A DNA stretch of 9,338 nucleotides from Chloroflexota bacterium (GTDB lineage: Bacteria > Chloroflexota > Chloroflexia > JAMDCE01), in the NCBI GenBank assembly GCA_023489135.1, contig JAMDCE010000309.1:1-9338 (forward strand), written 5' to 3'. A program made the position numbers and the translations under genes. A model generated the notes under the pieces. It saw nothing but the letters and a program-made list of their open reading frames with translations. It had not been told where the DNA came from and made no database searches. Shown here one piece after another: positions 1 to 8,493 of the stretch; positions within the stretch are counted from its first letter, which is position 1; every line of letters starts with the position of its first letter.

Positions 1-1
1 T

Positions 2-2425
2 CATCTCCGCGATCGGCTTGAGGATGGCGAAGAGCTAGATAGCCTTCTGCCAGAAGCGTTTGCGGCCGTCAGGGAGGCCGCTAAGCGTACCCTTGGCCAG
101 CGCCACTTTGATGTGCAACTCATGGGTGGAATGGTCCTCCATGAGGGCAAGATCGCGGAGATGAAGACCGGTGAAGGTAAGACGCTAGTCGCCACCCTGG
201 CCGTTTATCTGAACGCCCTGGAGGGCAAGGGCGTGCACGTCATCACGGTCAACGACTACCTGGCAAAGCGCGATACCAAGTGGATGGGCCCCATTTACCA
301 TCTTCTAGGATTAAGCATTGGCTGCATCCAGCACGAAGAAGCCTTTCTATTCGACCCAGAGTACCAGGCCGCCGAGGAAAGACTTCATCACCTCCGACCA
401 ATCGAACGACCCGAAGCTTATCAGGCTGACATTACCTACGGGACCAACAACGAGTTCGGGTTTGACTATCTGCGGGATAACATGGTAGTTGACATCAGGC
501 AGTGCGTTCAGCGCGAGCTTCATTACGCTATCGTCGACGAGGTGGACAACATTCTCATCGACGAGGCGCGGACACCACTGATTATTTCCGGGCAGGCCGA
601 ACCGTCAACTGACAAGTACTACTTCTTTGCTCGTCTGGTCCCTCGCCTCCGGCGCAACACCGACTTTGAAGTCGATGAGAAGCGGCGCGCTGTTACTCTG
701 ACTGAGGCGGGTATTGCCAAGGTGGAGCAGGCGCTGGGTGTCCCCGACGGGGAAAGTGTTTACGATCCCCGCTATTACGAATTGACTCATTACCTCGAGC
801 AAGCCCTTAAGGCCGAGGTCCTTTTCCGGCGCGATCGCGACTATATGGTTCGAGACGGGCAGGTCATTATCGTCGACGAGTTCACCGGCCGCCTTATGGA
901 TGGTCGGCGCTATAGCGAAGGCCTTCACCAGGCCATTGAGGCCAAAGAAGGGGTCAAAGTCGAGAGGGAAAGTCAGACTCTGGCCACTATCACCTTCCAG
1001 AACTACTTCCGGATGTACAAGAAGCTGGCCGGTATGACCGGCACAGCGGCAACCGAAGCGGAAGAGTTTCACAAGATCTACAAACTGGAAGTCGTGGCCG
1101 TCCCTCCCAACAAAGAGATGATCCGGCTCGACCATCCTGATGTGGTCTATAAGACAGAGGAGGCGAAATTCCGGGCTGTCGTCAATGAAATCGACGAACT
1201 CTTCAAGCAGCAGCGTCCTGTCCTGGTTGGCACTATCTCCATTGAGAGGTCAGAGCATCTCAGCAACCTTCTGATGAGAAAAGGGATTCCTCACCAAGTC
1301 CTTAACGCTAAATACCACGAGAAAGAGGCCGGCATCATTACTGAGGCCGGCCAGCCGGGGGCGGTCACCATCGCCACCAACATGGCTGGTCGAGGTACCG
1401 ACATCGTTCTCGGCCCTGGAGTGGTAGAGAAGGGCGGTCTGCACATCGTCGGCACCGAGCGCCACGAGGCCCGGCGAATCGATAACCAGCTCCGTGGGCG
1501 TGCCGGGCGGCAGGGTGACCCGGGCTCATCCCGCTTCTACGTTTCCTTGCAGGACGATCTCATGCGGCGTTTCGGATCTGATCGAATCGCCGGGCTAATG
1601 GATCGCCTCGGCGTGGACGACGACCAGTACATCGAGGCCGGTCTGGTCAGCAAGTCCATTGAAAGCGCCCAGACGAAGGTTGAAGGCTACAACTTCGATA
1701 TCAGGAAGCACGTCGTCGAGTACGACGACGTAATGAACAAGCAGCGCGAGGTAATCTACGGCGATCGGCGCAAGATTCTGGAAGGCGAGGATTTCAAGGA
1801 GCGCATCAAGGATATGATCTCCCAGGAAATCACCGCGGTCGTCGCCGCCCACACCGCTGCTGATGAGGCGGACGAATGGGACCTCGCCGGTTTGGCCAAC
1901 GCGCTAAAAGCGATTCTACCGCTACCCAATAATTTCTCCGAGGCCAATTTGCTGGGAATGGCCCGTGAGGAGATCGAGGAAAAAACTCTCGATCTTGCCG
2001 AGCAACTTTACGAAGCCAAAGAGCGAGACACGGGCTCCGAGAAGATGCGCCAGTTGGAACGCCTGGTTATGCTCAAGACCATGGATTCGCTCTGGGTAGA
2101 ATATCTGACGGCCATGGAAGACCTGCGAGAGGGCATCGGCCTCCGCGCTTACGGCCAGCGGGACCCTCTGGTGGAATACAAAGCCGAAGCCTACCGGATG
2201 TTCCAGCAGCTCTTGGGCAACATTCAGTACGACATCGTCCACACCATCCACCACGTCAGCCTCGTCGAACCGCCCAAGCAACGAGTGTTGCAGGAAGTCT
2301 CCGCGAGCTCCGGTTCAGAACCGGCGCGCGGCAAGACAGTCAAGCGCAAGGGGAATAAGGTCGGTCGCAACGAACCGTGTCCTTGCGGCAGCGGGAAAAA
2401 GTACAAGAAATGCCACGGCGCTTAA
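2..2425 (+). CDS. secA: Preprotein translocase ATPase SecA (5' partial)
   Basis: SecA is the cytoplasmic motor ATPase that pushes unfolded preproteins through the membrane SecYEG channel. The frame is open from base 2 and gives 807 residues. By comparison with the family about 45 to 55 N-terminal residues lie upstream of the window, so the internal ATG codons are not the start. In window numbering: the conserved PEAF...[10 protein letters not shown] region comes first; Walker A is MKTGEGKT at residues 54-61; Walker B is DEVD at 179-182, followed by the [13 protein letters not shown] signature. The preprotein cross-linking domain follows, then NBD2 with NMAGRGTDI and [15 protein letters not shown], then the helical scaffold and wing region. 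The tail carries a zinc-binding SEC-C motif (C793, C795, C804, H805) after a short basic linker. An extension after [12 protein letters not shown], before the [17 protein letters not shown] signature, resembles Chloroflexota SecA. The reading frame is intact. The stop lies 10 bases before pcrA, suggesting co-transcription. Confidence 0.98.
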   Translation, partial: HLRDRLEDGEELDSLLPEAFAAVREAAKRTLGQRHFDVQLMGGMVLHEGKIAEMKTGEGKTLVATLAVYLNALEGKGVHVITVNDYLAKRDTKWMGPIYHLLGLSIGCIQHEEAFLFDPEYQAAEERLHHLRPIERPEAYQADITYGTNNEFGFDYLRDNMVVDIRQCVQRELHYAIVDEVDNILIDEARTPLIISGQAEPSTDKYYFFARLVPRLRRNTDFEVDEKRRAVTLTEAGIAKVEQALGVPDGESVYDPRYYELTHYLEQALKAEVLFRRDRDYMVRDGQVIIVDEFTGRLMDGRRYSEGLHQAIEAKEGVKVERESQTLATITFQNYFRMYKKLAGMTGTAATEAEEFHKIYKLEVVAVPPNKEMIRLDHPDVVYKTEEAKFRAVVNEIDELFKQQRPVLVGTISIERSEHLSNLLMRKGIPHQVLNAKYHEKEAGIITEAGQPGAVTIATNMAGRGTDIVLGPGVVEKGGLHIVGTERHEARRIDNQLRGRAGRQGDPGSSRFYVSLQDDLMRRFGSDRIAGLMDRLGVDDDQYIEAGLVSKSIESAQTKVEGYNFDIRKHVVEYDDVMNKQREVIYGDRRKILEGEDFKERIKDMISQEITAVVAAHTAADEADEWDLAGLANALKAILPLPNNFSEANLLGMAREEIEEKTLDLAEQLYEAKERDTGSEKMRQLERLVMLKTMDSLWVEYLTAMEDLREGIGLRAYGQRDPLVEYKAEAYRMFQQLLGNIQYDIVHTIHHVSLVEPPKQRVLQEVSASSGSEPARGKTVKRKGNKVGRNEPCPCGSGKKYKKCHGA

Positions 2426-2435
2426 GAGAACTCCC

Positions 2436-4718
2436 TTGAGTTCATTGAACGGTCTCAACTCTGCTCAGACAGAGGCTGTTGAAACACCGGCCGGACCGGT
2501 GCTGGTACTGGCCGGCCCAGGAAGCGGAAAAACGCGCGTTCTGACCTATCGCGTTGCGCATCTAATCAGGCAATATGGCGTCTCTCCTTACAATATCATC
2601 GCCGTCACCTTCACCAACAAGGCTGCCCGGGAAATGAAGGAGCGCCTGGAGAAGTTGGTAGGCCATCGCGCCCACGATCTCACCGTGGGCACCTTCCACA
2701 GCGCCTGCGTGCGCATCTTGCGGCGCGAAACAACCCACCTTAACCTTGATCCCAATTTCCTGATCTATGACGATGACGACCAGATGGGGCTTATCCGCCA
2801 GGCGTTGAAAGAGCTTGATCTGGATGAGAAGCAGTACTCTCCTCGAGCGCTGCAGAGTTCCATCTCCAGAGCCAAAAGCAAGCTGCTCTCTCCCGGGGAG
2901 TATGCTCTGGACGTCCGGAACTACTGGGACGAGATTGTCGCCAGAGCCTACCGGAAGTATCAGGATCTGATGAAAGCCAATCGAGCCCTGGATTTCGACG
3001 ACCTCATCAACGAGACGGTGCGGCTATTCGACGAGCATCCGCGAGTCCTCGAGAAATACCAGGATAGATACCACCACGTCCTGGTAGACGAGTACCAGGA
3101 CACCAACCGGGCTCAATCCCGCCTGGTCGCTCAATTGGGCGCAAAGCGTCGTAACGTGTTTGTAGTGGGCGATCCGGATCAATCGATCTACGGTTGGCGG
3201 CAGGCCGACATTCGAAACATCCTGGAGTTCGAGAGTGAATATCCCGAAGCCCGGATAGTGGTCCTGGAGCAGAACTATCGTTCCACCAAGAACATATTGG
3301 AAACGGCGACCCATGTTATCGCGGCCAACCAGCAGCGCAAGCCGAAGAAATTGTGGACAGAAAACGAGGTTGGGCTGCCGGTCACCATCTTCGAAGCCTA
3401 CAACGAGCTCGAAGAGGCACAGTTCGTCGTCGAAGAGATAGAGAGACTGCTGGCCCGCGATGATTACCGCACCGCCGATGTTGCCGTAATGTACCGCACC
3501 AACGTTCAATCGCGAGCTTTAGAAGAAGCCTTCGTCAGACATGGCGTTCGCTACAAGCTGGTGGGAGGTACGCGCTTTTATGAGCGACGGGAAGTCAAAG
3601 ATGTTCTAGCCTGGTTAAGGTTGGTCCACAATCCTTACGACAGCGTCAGTCTTTACCGTGTCGTTAACAATACACCTGCCGGAAAAGGGATCGGGGCTAA
3701 AACTCTATCTCTTCTGGAGACCTGGGCCCGGGCTTTGGACGAGCCAATGCAGACTGCAATGCGCTTGCTGCAGGAAGCCGCGGAGGGGGAAGGTGGTTCT
3801 CGGTCGAGCCAGCCAGCCACGAATGCGGAATCTTTGGAAACTGCTCACAGGCGAGGCCCGATCGCGGCCAGGCCGCCGGCCATCAATCCCCGCTCTAAGA
3901 GAGCCTTGTTGAGTTTCCTGGAACTACTGGATTCCTTCACGGCGGCTAAAGAGAGAGTCAGTCTGGTGGAGCTCCTCGACCTGGTCGTGGATCGTTCTGG
4001 CTACGCCCGGTTCGTACGCGACGGAACTCCCGAGGGAGAAGAGCGCTGGGAGAACGTGGTTGAACTTCGCTCCGTGGCGCGAGAGTACGCAGAGGCAGCG
4101 CCAGGCACTGAACTCTCGACCTTCCTGGAGGAACTGGCCCTTCTGACGGACGTCGACAGCTTGGACGGCTCCCACGATGCGGTGACCCTTATTACGCTCC
4201 ACGCTGCCAAGGGGCTTGAGTTTCCAGTCGTCTTTATCGTTGGAATGGAAGAGGGCTTGCTGCCTCATTCTCGATCGCTGAACTCCGCCCACGAGGTTGA
4301 GGAAGAGCGGCGTCTATGCTATGTCGGCATTACTCGAAGCAAGGATCGGCTCTACCTCCTCCACGCGTTTAGGCGAACCATCTACGGGGCCAGCAATATC
4401 GGCCAGCGCTCCCGCTTCCTGTCCAGCATTCCCGATCACCTGATTAAGGGAGGTCTCGTCGAAGGCCCCCCTCCAACACCAGCTCCATTCATCGGAGAAA
4501 GGCCGGCCAACCACTCGGGTCAAGGGCAAGCTAGGGGAAAACCGGCGGCGATTGCAGCGAAGTACGCAGCAGGAAACAAGGTACGTCATCCTGTCTTTGG
4601 TGTGGGAGTGGTCGTAGAGAGCAAGGCCGTTTCCGAAGACGAAGAGGTCACAGTGGCGTTTATCGACAAAGGCGTCAAGAAGCTCAACACGAGTTTCGCC
4701 AAACTGGAGCGCCTATAA
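2436..4718 (+). CDS. pcrA: ATP-dependent DNA helicase PcrA/UvrD (superfamily 1A)
   Basis: This 3'-to-5' DNA helicase acts in nucleotide excision repair, in removing RecA or stalled complexes, and in rolling-circle replication. All SF1A motifs are present: Walker A AGPGSGKT (26-33), motif Ia TFTNKAAREM (near 60), Walker B DEYQ (218-221), motif III GDPDQSIYGWR (245-255), motif IV QNYRS (279-283), motif V TLITLHAAKGLEF (584-596) and motif VI EEERRLCYVGITRS (622-635). The C-terminus has a Tudor-like segment (VRHPVFGVGVV...VAFIDKGVKKL), which binds RNA polymerase in characterised PcrA/UvrD; this favours PcrA/UvrD over Rep. At 760 residues it has the usual family length. Residues about 450-486, in the 2B region, form a Gly/Ser/Pro/Ala/Arg-rich insertion. 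The start is TTG at 2436, behind a weak AAGAGA; an in-frame TTG at 2445 is nearly as good, and no ATG precedes the Walker A region. Translation may be coupled to secA. Confidence 0.95.
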   Translation: MSSLNGLNSAQTEAVETPAGPVLVLAGPGSGKTRVLTYRVAHLIRQYGVSPYNIIAVTFTNKAAREMKERLEKLVGHRAHDLTVGTFHSACVRILRRETTHLNLDPNFLIYDDDDQMGLIRQALKELDLDEKQYSPRALQSSISRAKSKLLSPGEYALDVRNYWDEIVARAYRKYQDLMKANRALDFDDLINETVRLFDEHPRVLEKYQDRYHHVLVDEYQDTNRAQSRLVAQLGAKRRNVFVVGDPDQSIYGWRQADIRNILEFESEYPEARIVVLEQNYRSTKNILETATHVIAANQQRKPKKLWTENEVGLPVTIFEAYNELEEAQFVVEEIERLLARDDYRTADVAVMYRTNVQSRALEEAFVRHGVRYKLVGGTRFYERREVKDVLAWLRLVHNPYDSVSLYRVVNNTPAGKGIGAKTLSLLETWARALDEPMQTAMRLLQEAAEGEGGSRSSQPATNAESLETAHRRGPIAARPPAINPRSKRALLSFLELLDSFTAAKERVSLVELLDLVVDRSGYARFVRDGTPEGEERWENVVELRSVAREYAEAAPGTELSTFLEELALLTDVDSLDGSHDAVTLITLHAAKGLEFPVVFIVGMEEGLLPHSRSLNSAHEVEEERRLCYVGITRSKDRLYLLHAFRRTIYGASNIGQRSRFLSSIPDHLIKGGLVEGPPPTPAPFIGERPANHSGQGQARGKPAAIAAKYAAGNKVRHPVFGVGVVVESKAVSEDEEVTVAFIDKGVKKLNTSFAKLERL

Positions 4719-4727
4719 AAGGCTTGC

Positions 4728-4734
4728 AAGGAGG
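4728..4734 (+). promoter_or_regulatory. Strong ribosome binding site of ppdK
   Basis: AAGGAGG is a full Shine-Dalgarno match in the gap after pcrA. It lies 4 bases before ATG 4739 and 10 bases before ATG 4745. It also overlaps the reading frame that would begin at TTG 4724, which argues against that upstream start. It is the best ribosome binding site in the window, suggesting ppdK is translated more strongly than its neighbours. Confidence 0.85.
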
Positions 4735-4744
4735 TTTGATGAGA

Positions 4745-7375
4745 ATGACAGGAAAATGGGTTTACAGTTTCTGTGAAGGCAAGGGCGACTGGCGAGATTT
4801 GCTAGGTGGCAAAGGCGCGGGCCTTGCGGAGATGACCAACGCTGGCCTTCCCGTTCCACCAGGGTTTACCATCACCACTCAAGCCTGCGTTAGCTACATG
4901 AACGAAGGTCGATTTCCTGAAGGGATGTGGGAGCAGGTTATAGAGGCGCTACGGGAAATAGAACGAGCTGCCGGCAAAGAGTTTGGCGGTAAAGAACGCC
5001 CCCTACTGGTCTCAGTGCGTTCTGGAGCCAAGTTCTCGATGCCCGGAATGATGGATACTGTCCTCAACCTTGGGCTCAACGATGTCACCGTCGAAGGGCT
5101 AATCCAGCAGACCGGTAACCCTCGCTTTGCCTACGATGCCTACCGCCGTTTTGTTGCTCTATTCGGCCGGGTGGTAATGGGGATCGATTCCGATCTTTAC
5201 GAGCACAAGCTTCAGGAGTTCAAGGATAAGACGGGGGCTAAGGCTGACGTTGATCTCACGGCGGAAACACTGAAAGAGGTAGTCGCCGCTTTCAAGGAGA
5301 TCGTTCGGCAGCGGAAAGGTCTGGAGTTCCCATCAGATGCCTCCGAACAACTACGCCGATCCATTCAGGCCGTCTTTGAATCGTGGAACAGCGAACGAGC
5401 AGTTGCCTATCGAAACGTAAACAAGATTCCTCACGATTTGGGCACAGCAGTCAACGTTCAGGCCATGGTGTTTGGCAATATGGGAAATGACTCGGGCACG
5501 GGAGTCGCCTTCACTCGAAATCCCAGCACGGGTGAGAAGGAGTTGTTCGGAGAGTATCTCCTGAATGCGCAGGGCGAAGATGTGGTCGCGGGTGTCCGAA
5601 CCCCACGACCAATCGCCGAAATGAAGGACGACAATAACATCCCCGCTGTTTACGATCAGTTCCTCGAGATAGCTCAACGTCTGGAGAAGCACTACCTGGA
5701 TGCTCAGGACCTGGAATTCACCGTCGAAAAAGGTAAGTTATATATGCTTCAGACTCGTTCGGCCAAGAGAACAGGCCGGGCAGCGGTCAAAGTAGCGGTC
5801 GACATGGTGCAAGAAGGACTAATTGATAAGAGCACAGCCGTTCGCCGGGTGGCCCCAGACCAGCTAGACCAGCTACTGCACCCGACCATCGCTCCCGATG
5901 CAAAGGTGCGAGTGCTGGCGACGGGCCTTCCGGCCAGTCCCGGAGCCGCTAGCGGGAAGGTCGTCTTCACGGCTGAAGAAGCCATAGCCATGGTCGAGGG
6001 GGGTGAGAAGGTCATCCTGGTGCGCACAGAGACTTCACCCGAGGACTTCCCAGGCATGGTCGCCGCCCAGGCCATTCTCACCGCCAGGGGTGGAATGACC
6101 TCGCACGCCGCCGTAGTGGCCAGAGGCATGGGCAAAGTGGGCGTAGTTGGCGCTGAAGCGCTGCGCATCGATTACAAGCACCAACAGTTCTCCGTCGACA
6201 AGAAGGTCATTCAGAAAGGTGACTTCATCACCGTCGATGGCAGCACCGGACGGGTGCTTCTCGGCGTCGTGCCCACTATTGAACCAGAGATTGGGGGCGA
6301 CTTCAAGATTCTGATGGGATGGGCCGATGAGTTCCGCCGCTTGGGCGTCAGGGCCAACGCGGATACACCTCACGATGCTATAACAGCGCGCTCCTTCGGC
6401 GCCCAGGGGATTGGCCTCTGCCGCACAGAGCACATGTTCTTTGAAGGCGACCGAATCGACGCGATGCGAGAGATGATCGTTGCCGACACCTTGGAGGATC
6501 GGAAGCTCGCCCTGGACAAACTTCTCCCCCTCCAAAAAAGCGACTTTGTCGGCATCTTCACCGCGATGAACGGCTTCCCGGTGACCATCAGGACATTGGA
6601 CCCGCCTTTGCACGAGTTCCTACCGCACGAGCAACACGAGATCATCGACCTGGCTAGGAAAATGGGAGTTGACCCCGAAAGGTTGATTGCCAAAGTGAAT
6701 TCCCTTCGCGAGGCCAACCCGATGCTGGGCTTCCGAGGCTGCCGGCTTGGCCTCGTTTTCCCGGAAATAACGGAGATGCAGGCCCGGGCCGTCTTTCAGG
6801 CCGCCATCGAGTGCACCAAGAAAGGCATTGTGGTGCTCCCGGAAATCATGATCCCCCTGGTGGGACACGTAAACGAGCTGGCTCTCCAGCGTGAGATCGT
6901 GGATCGGGTGGCCAGGGAAGAGATGGGAAATGCCGGAGTCACCGTTGAATACAAAGTCGGCACAATGGTTGAGCTGCCGCGCGCAGCCTTGACGGCTGAT
7001 CAGATCGCCACGCAAGCGGAGTTCTTCAGCTTTGGAACTAACGATCTGACTCAAACCACCTTCGGAATCAGCCGCGATGACATAGGTAAGTTTTTGCCGT
7101 ACTATCTGGAACACAAGATCTACAAAGATGATCCGTTCCAGGTCTTGGATCGGCAGGGGGTAGGTCAGCTAATGGAAATAGGCACAACGAAGGGACGCTC
7201 CACGCGAAGCAATTTGAAGGTCGGCATCTGCGGTGAACACGGTGGCGAGCCTAGCAGCGTGGAGTTTTGCCATAGGATCGGGCTCGATTACGTATCGTGC
7301 TCGCCCTACCGTGTTCCCATCGCGCGCCTGTCCGCAGCCCAGGCGGCGCTTGAGACGGTAGATAGAGACAAGTAA
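4745..7375 (+). CDS. ppdK: Pyruvate, phosphate dikinase (PPDK)
   Basis: PPDK catalyses the reversible reaction of pyruvate, ATP and phosphate to PEP, AMP and pyrophosphate in the cytoplasm, serving gluconeogenesis or a pyrophosphate-dependent glycolysis. The 876-residue protein is full length (Clostridium symbiosum enzyme: 874). The N-terminal ATP-grasp part has LLGGKGAGLAEMTN, SVRSGAKFSMPGMMDT (R92) and GTGVAFTRNPSTGEKELFGEY. The swivelling domain has the phosphorylated histidine in GGMTSHAAVVARGMG (H454). The C-terminal PEP/pyruvate barrel has CRTEHMFF (R560), R616 in TIRTLDPPLHEF, ELPRAAL (E743), GTNDLTQ (N766, D767) and the acid/base cysteine in GICGEHGG (C829). R92 has the same number as in C. 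symbiosum when ATG 4745 is the start, and the later sites are only 1-2 residues off, so I chose 4745; ATG 4739 (two residues longer) is equally possible. PEP synthase is excluded by length and by the SMPGMMDT and CSPYRVP signatures. It has no pathway link to its neighbours, so co-transcription is the likelier tie. Confidence 0.97.
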   Translation: MTGKWVYSFCEGKGDWRDLLGGKGAGLAEMTNAGLPVPPGFTITTQACVSYMNEGRFPEGMWEQVIEALREIERAAGKEFGGKERPLLVSVRSGAKFSMPGMMDTVLNLGLNDVTVEGLIQQTGNPRFAYDAYRRFVALFGRVVMGIDSDLYEHKLQEFKDKTGAKADVDLTAETLKEVVAAFKEIVRQRKGLEFPSDASEQLRRSIQAVFESWNSERAVAYRNVNKIPHDLGTAVNVQAMVFGNMGNDSGTGVAFTRNPSTGEKELFGEYLLNAQGEDVVAGVRTPRPIAEMKDDNNIPAVYDQFLEIAQRLEKHYLDAQDLEFTVEKGKLYMLQTRSAKRTGRAAVKVAVDMVQEGLIDKSTAVRRVAPDQLDQLLHPTIAPDAKVRVLATGLPASPGAASGKVVFTAEEAIAMVEGGEKVILVRTETSPEDFPGMVAAQAILTARGGMTSHAAVVARGMGKVGVVGAEALRIDYKHQQFSVDKKVIQKGDFITVDGSTGRVLLGVVPTIEPEIGGDFKILMGWADEFRRLGVRANADTPHDAITARSFGAQGIGLCRTEHMFFEGDRIDAMREMIVADTLEDRKLALDKLLPLQKSDFVGIFTAMNGFPVTIRTLDPPLHEFLPHEQHEIIDLARKMGVDPERLIAKVNSLREANPMLGFRGCRLGLVFPEITEMQARAVFQAAIECTKKGIVVLPEIMIPLVGHVNELALQREIVDRVAREEMGNAGVTVEYKVGTMVELPRAALTADQIATQAEFFSFGTNDLTQTTFGISRDDIGKFLPYYLEHKIYKDDPFQVLDRQGVGQLMEIGTTKGRSTRSNLKVGICGEHGGEPSSVEFCHRIGLDYVSCSPYRVPIARLSAAQAALETVDRDK

Positions 7376-7386
7376 ACGGGGTACCA

Positions 7387-8466
7387 GTGGCAATCGCTCA
7401 GGATGTGCGGAGGCGCATCGAACTAGAGGAGTATGATCGGCTTTCTCCCCTCGCCGTGAAGAGCGCCGAATCAAAGGGGCGAGGCCGCGCCGAGGAGCCG
7501 TGCTCGGTAAGAACCTGCTTCCAGCGGGACCGAGACCGGATCGTCCACTGCAAGAGTTTCCGCCGGCTCAAACATAAGACTCAGGTGTTCATCGCTCCTC
7601 AGGGCGACCACTACCGGACAAGGTTGACCCATACGTTGGAGGTCACCCAAATCGCGCGCACCATTGCCCGGGCGCTACGACTCAACGAAGACTTGACCGA
7701 GGCCATAGCCCTCGGTCATGATTTGGGGCATACGCCCTTCGGGCATGCCGGCGAAGAGGCGCTAGATTCAGTCCACGCTGGAGGCTTTCGCCACAATCAG
7801 CAAAGCCTCAGGGTCGTCGATTTCCTGGAGAAAGATGGAGCGGGTCTCAATCTGAGCTGGGAGGTACGAGACGGTATTCTGTGCCATTCCAAGGTGCGCG
7901 ACAGCATCGTACCCGATGCCTGGGGAAAGGCCGGCACGCTGGAAGGGCAGATTGTCAAACTGGCCGACACCATCGCCTACATCAACCACGACATCGACGA
8001 TGCCATCCGGGGAGAAGTAATTTCGCTGACCGACCTGCCCTCAGATACCCTCAGATTACTGGGATCCAACCACTCGGACCGAATAAATACGATGGTTCAC
8101 GATGTCATCGCGCATAGCCTGCGCGGAACTAATCCCAGTCACGAGCACTTGGTCGACCCGGACTCCACCCAGATAACGATGAGCCCGCTGGTCCTGCAAG
8201 TTACGGAAGACCTAAGGAACTTTTTGTTTGAGACAGTATACATCCACTTCTCCGATAGAGAAGAAACAGAGAAGGCCAAGCAGCTCGTGAGAACGCTTTA
8301 CGAGCACTTCAGTCAGCATCCCAACCAACTTCCAGACGAGCTCCAAAGGAACCCTCACCACGATCCACCAGAGCGCCTGGTGTGCGATCACATCGCCGGA
8401 ATGACCGACCGGTACGCTCTCGAGGTCTTCGCGAAACTCTTTATGCCGAGGCTCTGGTCGATTTGA
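7387..8466 (+). CDS. dgt: dGTPase-like deoxynucleoside triphosphate triphosphohydrolase (HD domain)
   Basis: Enzymes of this family hydrolyse dNTPs, classically dGTP, to the deoxynucleoside and tripolyphosphate, and so tune the cytoplasmic DNA precursor pool. The 359-residue length fits the shorter (type 2) branch rather than the about 500-residue E. coli Dgt. The family signatures are YDRLSPLAVKSAESKGR, CFQRDRDRIVHCKSFRRLKHKTQVF and GDHYRTRLTHTLEVTQIAR. The metal-binding HD set is complete: H82, H111-D112 (in LGHDLGHTPFGHAGEEAL) and D194 (in VKLADTIAYINHDIDDA). The start is GTG, 11 bases after the ppdK stop, with a weak GGGG 5 bases upstream. The next in-frame GTG (7402) would remove only five residues, and no in-frame ATG gives a full protein. 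Substrate range within the family varies (many type 2 members need a dNTP activator), so strict dGTP specificity is an inference. Its place just before dnaG fits a replication-related role. Confidence 0.93.
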   Translation: MAIAQDVRRRIELEEYDRLSPLAVKSAESKGRGRAEEPCSVRTCFQRDRDRIVHCKSFRRLKHKTQVFIAPQGDHYRTRLTHTLEVTQIARTIARALRLNEDLTEAIALGHDLGHTPFGHAGEEALDSVHAGGFRHNQQSLRVVDFLEKDGAGLNLSWEVRDGILCHSKVRDSIVPDAWGKAGTLEGQIVKLADTIAYINHDIDDAIRGEVISLTDLPSDTLRLLGSNHSDRINTMVHDVIAHSLRGTNPSHEHLVDPDSTQITMSPLVLQVTEDLRNFLFETVYIHFSDREETEKAKQLVRTLYEHFSQHPNQLPDELQRNPHHDPPERLVCDHIAGMTDRYALEVFAKLFMPRLWSI

Positions 8467-8480
8467 AGGCAGCGCCCCAG

Positions 8481-8486
8481 GGAAGG
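8481..8486 (+). promoter_or_regulatory. Ribosome binding site of dnaG
   Basis: GGAAGG lies 7 bases before ATG 8494 in the 27-base gap after dgt. Good spacing selects this ATG over the in-frame GTG at 8488, which would sit only one base from the site. Confidence 0.65.
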
Positions 8487-8493
8487 TGTGCCA

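Noticed and set aside
605..1135. 176-codon open frame on the - strand inside secA
   Set aside because: Antisense to conserved secA, with no recognisable domain and no independent start context.
2484..2518. Palindromic CCGGCCGGACCGGT and GGCCGG runs near the start of pcrA
   Set aside because: They encode the conserved AGPVLVLAGPGSGKT region; the symmetry follows from Gly/Ala/Pro codons and is not followed by a T-run.
3658..3912. 84-codon + strand frame overlapping pcrA in another frame
   Set aside because: It overlaps the low-complexity insertion but shows no family signature, and pcrA stays in frame on both sides, so it is not evidence of a frameshift.
4714..4720. TATAAAA just before ppdK as a possible -10 promoter element
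   Set aside because: No -35-like hexamer at 16-18 bases upstream (GAGTTT region), and the resulting leader would be only about 18 bases. It is more simply the end of pcrA plus its stop codon.
4724..4738. Upstream TTG start for ppdK
   Set aside because: This start would put the AAGGAGG ribosome site inside the coding sequence and add residues absent from family members.
6035..6613. 192-codon open frame on the - strand inside ppdK
   Set aside because: It lies wholly antisense to an unmistakable, motif-complete ppdK and shows no domain or motif. Long antisense frames are expected in G+C-rich codon usage.
8467..8493. Possible terminator or promoter between dgt and dnaG
   Set aside because: No stable inverted repeat, T-run or -10/-35 pair is visible; only a ribosome binding site is supported.
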